In this document: positions 15,616 through 22,137 of the stretch, piece after piece | Numbering within the stretch: position 1 is the stretch's first letter | Layout: each line of letters begins with the position of its first letter | The notes under the pieces: generated by a model | What the model was told of the DNA's origin: nothing | Databases searched by the model: none | Seen by the model: only the letters and a program-made list of their open reading frames with translations | From: Lentzea aerocolonigenes | Lineage (GTDB): Bacteria > Actinomycetota > Actinomycetes > Mycobacteriales > Pseudonocardiaceae | NCBI RefSeq assembly: GCF_000955955.1 | Contig: NZ_JYJG01000042.1 | Location: 1 to 64,000 of the forward strand | Length of the DNA: 64,000 bases | Direction: 5' to 3' | Program-made: the position numbers and the translations under genes

Positions 15616-17914
15616 GTTGGACGCTGGGCCGGTCCTCCTCGGCATCCGGCACCACGGCCCCGGCTCGGCCCGGATGGTCAAACGAGCGCTCGAACAAACC
15701 CGTCCAGCGCTCATCCTGATCGAAGGACCACCCGAGGCCGACGCACTCCTCGAGCACGTCCACGCCCTCACGCCGCCCGTCGCGATCCTGCTGCACGACG
15801 AGGCCGAGCCCGAGAACGCCGCGTTCTGGCCGTTCGCCGAGTTCTCCCCGGAGTGGCAGGCGCTCCGCTACGCCGACGAAAACGACATCCCAGCACGCTT
15901 CTTCGACCTCCCGGCGGCAAGCTCGATCGGCGACGACGGCCCGAGCGGCAACGTCGACCCCATCGGCCTGCTGGCTGAAGCGGCCGGGTTCGACGACCCG
16001 GAACGCTGGTGGGAAGACGTCGTCGAGCACAGCGAGTCGGACCCGATCGACCTGGCGAACGCCATCGCTGAAGCCATGGTCGCCGTGCGCCACGAGTTCG
16101 AAGCAGAAGTAGGTGAACGCACCCTCAGAAGAGAAGCGTTCATGCGCCAGACGATCCGCAAGGCGCGCAAGGAGACCGACGGCCCGATCGCCGTGGTCTG
16201 CGGCGCCTGGCACGTCCCGGCACTCCTCCAGAAGCCGACCGTCGCGAACGACACCGCGTTGCTGAAAGGCATGCGCCGCCGCAAAATCTCCGGCACCTGG
16301 GTCCCGTGGAGCCACGGTCAGCTGGCGGCCGAGTCGGGCTACGGCGCGGGAGTCGACTCGCCGGGCTGGTACGCCCACCTCTGGAAGCATCAGGAAGACG
16401 TCGTCCCGCGCTGGTTCGCCAAAGCCGCCGCCGTGCTGCGAGCAGAAGACCTCCCAGCGTCGACGGCGAGCGCGGTAGAAGCCGTCAGGCTGTCGGAAAC
16501 CCTTGCCGCACTGAGGGAACGCCCGTCCGCGGGTCTCAGTGAAGTCAACGAAGCAGCCCTCGCGGTCCTGTGCGGCGGCGACGAGGTCCCACTCCAGCTG
16601 GTCCACCGCAAACTCGTCGTGGGCGAACAACTGGGCGAGGTCGGCGAGGCCGTCCCGAGATCACCACTCGCAGCAGACCTCCAACGCCTGCAACGGAAAC
16701 TGCGGCTCCCCGCGGACGTCCAGCCCAAGCAGCTCAAGCTGGACCTCCGCAAGGACACCGACCGCGAGCGCTCAAAACTCCTGCAACGCCTGGAAGTTCT
16801 CGGCGTCCCGTGGGGCAAGCCGGACCGCTCCAACTCTCTCGGCACCTTCGCCGAGGTCTGGCAACTCCGCTGGGACCCGATCTTCGCGGTTTCCGTCGCG
16901 GTAGCCGCCCGCCACGGCACCACCGTCCACACGGCAGCCGAGAACGTCCTCACTCAAGCAGCCCAGGACGCGACCAGGGTGGCCACGGCAGCGGCCACCC
17001 TGAGCAAGGCAGTCGGTTGCGAGCTCCCCAAGGCCGTCATCGAGTCCCGCAACGCCCTCGACCGCTGCGCAGCCATGGCCACCGACGCCCTGGAACTCCT
17101 CGCCGCCCTGCCGGACCTGGCCAGGACGGTCCGCTACGGCTCGGTTCGCGGCACCGACCCGGAACTCCTCAGAGTCGCCCTCCACGGCCTCCTCACCAGA
17201 GGCGCGGTCGGCCTCCCGATCGCCTGCCGCAACATCGACGACGAAACCGCGGAGAACGCACTCCAGATCGTCGACGGCGCCCACGAGGCCACTCGCCTGG
17301 CCGCCGACGACGATCACCAGAAGACCTGGTGGCGAGCCCTGCACGCGCTCGTCAAAGCAGAAGCCCACGGTCTCCCGACGGGCCGAGCCACCCGCCTGCT
17401 CTGGGAAGCGGGCGAGCTGACCAGCGACGACGTGGCGGCAAGACTGCACCGCAGTGTCGCGACAGCGTTCGTCGCCGGCTTCCTCCGCGGCTCAGCCACC
17501 CTGCTGGCGGCCGACCCGAGGCTGTTCGGCCTCATCGACGAGTGGCTGACGGGCCTGCGCGGCGAGGCGTTCGACGACGCGCTGCCGTTGCTCCGCCGCG
17601 CCATCACCGACTTCACGCCCGCCGAGCGGCGCCTGCTCGGCGAACACGTCGTCGCGGGCCAAGCACCCGCGCCTGCGGCCGACGACGAATGGGACCCCGA
17701 GATAGCGGAACGCCTCGCGGCCCACGTCCGGAGCCTGATGAGTTTGGCGACCGGCGAACCCGCCGATCCCAGCACCGTGACCGCACCGGACGAAGAACGC
17801 CTCGACGAGTCCCAAGAGCTCATCGACGAGGCCAAGAAGATCGCCCGCGACCTCCGCGAGGAGGTCCCGGACACCGAGGCGGACCCTCCGGAGGAGGGCT
17901 CGCCCGCCAACTAG
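15608..17914 (+). CDS. DUF5682 protein (YehM-like)
   Basis: A 768-aa protein of the DUF5682 family, partner of YehL-type MoxR ATPases. The N-terminal domain shows three conserved islands, GIRHHGPGSA (12-21), LIEGPPEAD (37-45) and VCGAWHVPALL, which recall the His/Glu/His pattern of TIKI/EreA-like hydrolases (inference). The rest is mostly helical and ends in an acidic tail (EEVPDTEADPPEEG). The GTG at 15608 overlaps the MoxR stop by 8 bp, indicating coupling. Its TAG overlaps the stop of the convergent cupin gene. Confidence 0.85.
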   Translation: MTELDAGPVLLGIRHHGPGSARMVKRALEQTRPALILIEGPPEADALLEHVHALTPPVAILLHDEAEPENAAFWPFAEFSPEWQALRYADENDIPARFFDLPAASSIGDDGPSGNVDPIGLLAEAAGFDDPERWWEDVVEHSESDPIDLANAIAEAMVAVRHEFEAEVGERTLRREAFMRQTIRKARKETDGPIAVVCGAWHVPALLQKPTVANDTALLKGMRRRKISGTWVPWSHGQLAAESGYGAGVDSPGWYAHLWKHQEDVVPRWFAKAAAVLRAEDLPASTASAVEAVRLSETLAALRERPSAGLSEVNEAALAVLCGGDEVPLQLVHRKLVVGEQLGEVGEAVPRSPLAADLQRLQRKLRLPADVQPKQLKLDLRKDTDRERSKLLQRLEVLGVPWGKPDRSNSLGTFAEVWQLRWDPIFAVSVAVAARHGTTVHTAAENVLTQAAQDATRVATAAATLSKAVGCELPKAVIESRNALDRCAAMATDALELLAALPDLARTVRYGSVRGTDPELLRVALHGLLTRGAVGLPIACRNIDDETAENALQIVDGAHEATRLAADDDHQKTWWRALHALVKAEAHGLPTGRATRLLWEAGELTSDDVAARLHRSVATAFVAGFLRGSATLLAADPRLFGLIDEWLTGLRGEAFDDALPLLRRAITDFTPAERRLLGEHVVAGQAPAPAADDEWDPEIAERLAAHVRSLMSLATGEPADPSTVTAPDEERLDESQELIDEAKKIARDLREEVPDTEADPPEEGSPAN

Positions 17915-18273
17915 GCGGCCCAGGGCGGCGTGACGGTCGTCCCGTCCGCCAAGGTGCCGATGATCCCCACCGAGGTCGCGACCAGCACCCGAGCCGGGCC
18001 ACCGGTCAGCGACAGCTCGGTGTTCGGCGCCACCACGATGACGTCACCTGCCTTCGCGGTCTGCCCCTGGATCGTCACCGACCCGGACAGCACGTAGAAG
18101 ACCTCCTCCTTCGACGCCCGGTGTGGCGTCGGGTCGCCACCTTCCGGCACGTCCACGGTCCACAGCGCGATCTCGGTGCTGCCCCGCGACGGCGAGGCGA
18201 AGGGCCTGAACTCGAACCCGCCGAACTCGAACGGCTCGACGGAATCCCCCGTAACCAGCAAGACAACCTCCAT
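17911..18273 (-). CDS. Cupin-domain protein
   Basis: A single-domain cupin of 120 aa. Motif 1 is partly kept (TPHRASKEEVFYVLSGSVTIQG), followed by GDVIVVAPNTELSLTG, so a metal site with one His and one Glu is possible. ATG at 18273 is the only start that keeps the promoter region free. It is divergent from a MarR gene with two matching palindromes between them, so it is probably the target of that repressor. Substrate unknown. Confidence 0.82.
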   Translation of the reverse strand: MEVVLLVTGDSVEPFEFGGFEFRPFASPSRGSTEIALWTVDVPEGGDPTPHRASKEEVFYVLSGSVTIQGQTAKAGDVIVVAPNTELSLTGGPARVLVATSVGIIGTLADGTTVTPPWAA

Positions 18274-18274
18274 G

Positions 18275-18323
18275 TAGTCAACTTGGTTGTCTAACCATAG
18301 AATATGGACAACCAGGTTGTCTA
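18275..18323. promoter_or_regulatory. Twin MarR-type operators
   Basis: TAGTCAACTTGGTTGTCTA (18275-18293) and TGGACAACCAGGTTGTCTA (18305-18323) are related 19-bp palindromes with centres 30 bp apart. The second has perfect GACAACC / GGTTGTC arms. They fill the divergent cupin-marR promoter region, so autorepression and control of the cupin gene are inferred. Confidence 0.7.
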
Positions 18324-18336
18324 CTAGGGGAGTGAA

Positions 18337-18786
18337 ATGGAACCGGTGCCGATGCTGCTGGCGATGACGTACCGCGCCATGGGCGACCAGTTCCACGACC
18401 GTCTCAGGCAGATCGGCCTGGAACCGCTGCGGCCCGCACACGGCTACGTCTTCCGGTTCCTCAAGGAGAAGCGCGCCACGACCGTCGACATCGGACAGCA
18501 CCTCGGCGTCACCAAGCAGGCAGCCGCGAAGATCGTCAACGAGCTCGACGAGTGGGGCTACGTGCTCAGGGAACCTCACCCCACGGACAAGCGCGCGCAG
18601 TACGTCACGCTGACCACCAAGGGCCGCGACTACCTGAAGTTCGCCGACAACCTGTGGTCAGACCTCGAGCACGAGATGGCCGAGGCGATCGGGGAGACCA
18701 CGCTCGACACCATCAAGACCGGCCTCGCCGAGTACCTGCAGCACGTCCACGGCGACGACCAGCCAGGCCTGCGACCGGTCTGGTAA
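18337..18786 (+). CDS. MarR-family transcriptional regulator
   Basis: A 149-aa winged-helix dimer. The recognition helix region VDIGQHLGVTKQAAAKIVNEL (about 50-70) and the wing REPHPTDKRAQYVTLT are typical, with dimerisation helices at both ends. An AGGGGAG ribosome-binding site precedes the ATG. The twin palindromes directly upstream are the likely operators, making it a local repressor of itself and the cupin gene. Ligand unknown. Confidence 0.9.
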   Translation: MEPVPMLLAMTYRAMGDQFHDRLRQIGLEPLRPAHGYVFRFLKEKRATTVDIGQHLGVTKQAAAKIVNELDEWGYVLREPHPTDKRAQYVTLTTKGRDYLKFADNLWSDLEHEMAEAIGETTLDTIKTGLAEYLQHVHGDDQPGLRPVW

Positions 18787-18790
18787 ACCC

Positions 18791-19381
18791 TCAGAACACC
18801 TGCGTCAGCGCGATCACGCCGAACACCGCGAAGATCACCCCGGCGACCCGCTGGATCCAGTGCGTCGGCAGCCGTCCGGCGAGCTTCCGCCCCACCAGCA
18901 CCGCGAGCCCGGCCACGGCGACCAGGGCCAGCCAAGCTCCGAGGCCGACCATCAGGGGCGCCCCGTACCGAGCGGTGATGCCGGCCGTCGCGAGCTGCGA
19001 CGCGTCACCCCACTCGGCCGCGAACAGCACGCCGAACGACGTCAGCGCCGCCCGCCAGAACGGCACGTCAGCACGCGTTCCGGCCTCGTCAGCGGAGTCC
19101 TCGTCGCGCGAGAACCCTTCTTTGAGCAGGAAGAACGCGCCCACGCCGAACAGCACGGCCACGATCCCGGCCACGAGACGGTCGGGAAGCAGCGTGATGG
19201 CCGAGCCGAACGCCGCACCGACCACCGTCTGCACGGCAAAAGCCGAGATCACGCCCACGAACACCGGCCACCCGCGGTAGCGCGTGGTCAGCACCAGGGT
19301 CGCGACCATGGTCTTGTCCGGGAGCTCGACGAGGAACACCACCGCGAACGCGGTGATGAACGCGAGCAATGAGGTGGCCAA
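18791..19381 (-). CDS. TMEM165/GDT1 (UPF0016) family cation transporter, probable Mn2+ exporter
   Basis: A 196-aa membrane protein with six predicted helices in two repeats. Each repeat carries the family motif E-x-x-D-(K/A)-(T/S): ELPDKT near residue 19 and EWGDAS near 123. Bacterial members export manganese. The TTG start at 19381 is supported by GGAGG 6 nt upstream (spacer AACCTC). A probable yybP-ykoY Mn2+ riboswitch in its leader strongly supports the manganese assignment. Confidence 0.9.
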   Translation of the reverse strand: MATSLLAFITAFAVVFLVELPDKTMVATLVLTTRYRGWPVFVGVISAFAVQTVVGAAFGSAITLLPDRLVAGIVAVLFGVGAFFLLKEGFSRDEDSADEAGTRADVPFWRAALTSFGVLFAAEWGDASQLATAGITARYGAPLMVGLGAWLALVAVAGLAVLVGRKLAGRLPTHWIQRVAGVIFAVFGVIALTQVF

Positions 19382-19425
19382 GAGGTTCCTCCACGTCCGA
19401 GTACGGGCCCGGACGGAGGCGCAAC

Positions 19426-19571
19426 AGACCCCGACCAGGCATACTGCAGCCTGGCCGGAGGTCTCGTTCGCCCGCGCAAGTCGGGTGTGGGACCGGATCT
19501 GCTCGAAGGCGGATCAGTATGTCGATCACCACGCCACCGGCTGCGAACTCCGGTGGGAACTACTCCCCTCT
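19426..19571 (-). ncRNA. Probable yybP-ykoY (manganese) riboswitch with expression platform
   Basis: On the minus strand the leader begins AGAGGGGAGTAG (19571-19560), the conserved 5-prime strand of the yybP-ykoY aptamer. It continues through GTGATCGACATACTG and ends GCGAACGAGACCTCC (about 19470-19456), whose CCTC pairs with GAGG to close P1. Downstream, GGTCT (minus strand, 19430-19426) can pair instead with the AGACC of the aptamer 3-prime strand (19464-19460). The resulting hairpin excludes P1, an arrangement expected for a switch. The riboswitch assignment rests on motif recognition by eye. Confidence 0.75.
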
Positions 19572-19624
19572 GGCGCACACATCGTAACCGACGCATGTCA
19601 CCCAGAAGGCGTGACTTCGCGCAC

Positions 19625-19662
19625 GGGACCTTGGTCCCGAGCAGGGACGGGACCGTCGTACC
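19625..19662 (+). promoter_or_regulatory. Two DosR/DevR-type boxes upstream of cydA
   Basis: GGGACCTTGGTCCC (19625-19638) matches the core of the DosR box (GGGACTNNAGTCCC-like), with perfect 6-bp arms. A second, weaker copy GGGACCGTCGTACC (19649-19662) matches it at 11 of 14 positions, 24 bp downstream. If cydA is leaderless at 19699 the boxes fall at about -74 to -61 and -50 to -37, where an activator would sit. A DevR-like regulator is encoded 7 kb downstream. Confidence 0.65.
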
Positions 19663-19698
19663 TGATGGTGCCGATGATCCAGACCTAGGCTCTGAATC

Positions 19699-21153
19699 GT
19701 GGACGTACTCGAACTCGCGCGGTGGCAGTTCGGCATCACCACCGTCTACCACTTCCTGATGGTGCCGCTGACGATCGGCCTGTCCCTGCTGGTGGCGGGG
19801 ATGCAGACCGCGTGGGTGCGCACCGGCGACGAGCGCTACTACAAGATGACGAAGTTCTGGGGGAAGCTCCTCCTGATCAACTTCGCCATGGGCGTCGTGA
19901 CGGGCATCGTGCAGGAGTTCCAGTTCGGCATGGCCTGGAGCGCCTACTCGCGGTTCGTCGGTGACGTGTTCGGCGCGCCGCTCGCGATGGAGGGGATCGT
20001 CGCCTTCTTCGTCGAGTCGACGTTCCTCGGCCTGTGGATCTTCGGCTGGGACAAGCTGCCGAAGAAGGTCCACCTGGCCTGCGCCTGGGCGTTCTCACTC
20101 GCCACGATGGCCAGCGCGTACTTCATCCTCGCCGCCAACTCGTGGATGCAGCACCCGGTCGGCATCGTGATGAAGGACGGCCGTCCGCGCCTGAACTCGA
20201 TCTGGGACGTGCTGACGAACAACACGGTGCTCGCGGCCTTCCCGCACACGATCGCGGGGGCGTTCGCGGTGTCCGGCGCGTTCCTCGTGGGCATCGCCGC
20301 GTGGCACCTGTACAGGAAGTCGGAAGAGGAACGCGTCTGGCGCAGCTCGCTCAAGCTCGGCACCTGGGTCGGCGTGGTCGCGTTCGCGGCGCTGAGCATC
20401 AGCGGTGACCTGCAGGGCAAGCTGATGTTCGAGCAGCAGCCGATGAAGATGGCGGCCGCGGAAGCGTTGTGCCACACCGAGCAACCGGCGAGCTTCTCGA
20501 TCTTCGCGTACGGCGACGTCGCTCGGCCCGACTGCGAGAACGTCAAGAGCATCACCGTGCCCGCACTGCTGAGCTTCTTGGCGCACAACGACTTCAGCAG
20601 CGAGGTCAAGGGCATCCAGGACCTCGTCCCGCTGTACCAGCAGAAGTACGGCGAGTTCTACCCGGTCGATCCCAAGCTGGGCGAGCTCAGCGGCAAGCCC
20701 ATCGACTACGTGCCGGCGCTTCCGGTGACGTACTGGGGCTTCCGGCTGATGATCGGGTTCGGCGGGATCTCGGCCGGCCTGGGTGTCTTCATGCTGTGGC
20801 TGACGCGCAGGAACCGGACGCCCACCGGCTGGTGGTTCCCGGTACTGGGCCTCGCCGGCATCGCGACTCCCTTCCTGGCCAACAGCTTCGGCTGGATCTT
20901 CACCGAGATGGGGCGGCAGCCGTTCGTGGTGGTGCCCAACCCGACCGGAGTGGACGGTGTCTGGATGTTCACCGCGCAGGCGGTGAGCGGCATCTCGCCC
21001 GCGGAGATCCTGACCTCGCTCATCGCGCTCACCACGGTCTACAGCGTGCTGGCGGTCGTGGAGTTCTACCTGATCCGCAAGTACGTCAGAGGTGGGATCC
21101 CCGGCGTACTGCCCCAGAAATCGGACGACGGCGCCCTGGCGTTCGCGTACTAG
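19699..21153 (+). CDS. cydA: Cytochrome bd ubiquinol oxidase subunit I
   Basis: Quinol oxidase subunit of 484 aa that carries haems b558, b595 and d and reduces O2 to water with high affinity. Likely haem ligands are His18 (TTVYHFLMVP) and His183 (AAFPHTIAG), plus Glu98 (LAMEG) and a Met in FTEMGRQPF. The short Q-loop is the actinobacterial form. The GTG start has TAGGCT 7 nt upstream and no ribosome-binding site. It heads cydA-cydB-cydDC, with DosR-like boxes upstream. Confidence 0.96.
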   Translation: MDVLELARWQFGITTVYHFLMVPLTIGLSLLVAGMQTAWVRTGDERYYKMTKFWGKLLLINFAMGVVTGIVQEFQFGMAWSAYSRFVGDVFGAPLAMEGIVAFFVESTFLGLWIFGWDKLPKKVHLACAWAFSLATMASAYFILAANSWMQHPVGIVMKDGRPRLNSIWDVLTNNTVLAAFPHTIAGAFAVSGAFLVGIAAWHLYRKSEEERVWRSSLKLGTWVGVVAFAALSISGDLQGKLMFEQQPMKMAAAEALCHTEQPASFSIFAYGDVARPDCENVKSITVPALLSFLAHNDFSSEVKGIQDLVPLYQQKYGEFYPVDPKLGELSGKPIDYVPALPVTYWGFRLMIGFGGISAGLGVFMLWLTRRNRTPTGWWFPVLGLAGIATPFLANSFGWIFTEMGRQPFVVVPNPTGVDGVWMFTAQAVSGISPAEILTSLIALTTVYSVLAVVEFYLIRKYVRGGIPGVLPQKSDDGALAFAY

Positions 21154-21165
21154 GGGAGAGGCGAC

Positions 21166-22137
21166 GTGGAAACGCTCTGGTTCGTGCTGATCGCCGTGCT
21201 GTGGCTCGGCTACCTGTTCCTCGAAGGATTCGACTTCGGTGTCGGCATGTTGCTGCCCGTCCTGGGCCGCACCAACGCCGAACGCCGGGTCATGATCAAC
21301 ACCATCGGGCCGGTGTGGGACGGCAACGAGGTGTGGCTCATCGTCGCGATCGGTGCCACGTTCGCGGCCTTCCCCGGCTGGTATGCGGCGCTGCTGAGCG
21401 CCGCGTACCTGCCACTAACGTTGTTCCTCGTCGCGTTGATCGGGCGCGGGGTCGCGTTCGACTACCGCGGCAAGGTCGAGTCGGCGCGCTGGCGCAAGGC
21501 CTGGGACACCGTGATCATCGTCGGCTCGTGGACCGCGACGTTGTGCGTCGGCCTGCTGATCTCGACCACGGTGCTGGGCCTGCCGATCGACGCGAACGGC
21601 GACCGCGTGGGCTCGGCCTTCGCGGCGTTCCGGCTCGACACAGTCGTTGGCGCGCTTGCCTTCGCGGGGTACGCGCTGGTGCACGGCGCGGTCTTCACCG
21701 CGTTGAAGACCGAAGGTGAGATCCGCGATCGGGCTCGCCGCGTCGCACTGACGCTCGCTCCAGTGGCGCTGCTTCCGCTGATCGCGCTGCTGGCGATCGT
21801 TGCCGGGCTGTGGGCAGGCGTGGTGGTTCTGGTGCTCGCCGCCGCGATGTGGCGACTGCTCGCGAACCGCGACGGCCAGTCGTTCGCGTTGATGGGACTG
21901 GCGATCGCGGCCAGCGTGGCGATCCTGTTCGGCTCGCTCTACCCGAACGTGCTGCCGTCGACGCTGAACGACGCGTGGTCGCTCACGGTCGCCAACACCG
22001 CGTCGAGCCCGTACACGCTGCAGGTGATCACCTGGGTCGCCGGGTTCGGCACGCCCGCGGTGCTCGTCTACCAGGGCTGGACCTACTGGGTATTCCGCAA
22101 GCGCATCGGTGTTCAGCACATCCCGGCAGCCCACTGA
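21166..22137 (+). CDS. cydB: Cytochrome bd ubiquinol oxidase subunit II
   Basis: A 323-aa integral membrane subunit with about eight helices that stabilises the di-haem site of CydA. The N-terminal ETLWFVLIAVLWLGYLFLEG and FDFGVGMLLP are hallmark sequences, followed by GPVWDGNEVWL. GGGGAG precedes the GTG, 12 bp after cydA. Its TGA shares one base with the ATG of the cydDC gene. Confidence 0.96.
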   Translation: METLWFVLIAVLWLGYLFLEGFDFGVGMLLPVLGRTNAERRVMINTIGPVWDGNEVWLIVAIGATFAAFPGWYAALLSAAYLPLTLFLVALIGRGVAFDYRGKVESARWRKAWDTVIIVGSWTATLCVGLLISTTVLGLPIDANGDRVGSAFAAFRLDTVVGALAFAGYALVHGAVFTALKTEGEIRDRARRVALTLAPVALLPLIALLAIVAGLWAGVVVLVLAAAMWRLLANRDGQSFALMGLAIAASVAILFGSLYPNVLPSTLNDAWSLTVANTASSPYTLQVITWVAGFGTPAVLVYQGWTYWVFRKRIGVQHIPAAH

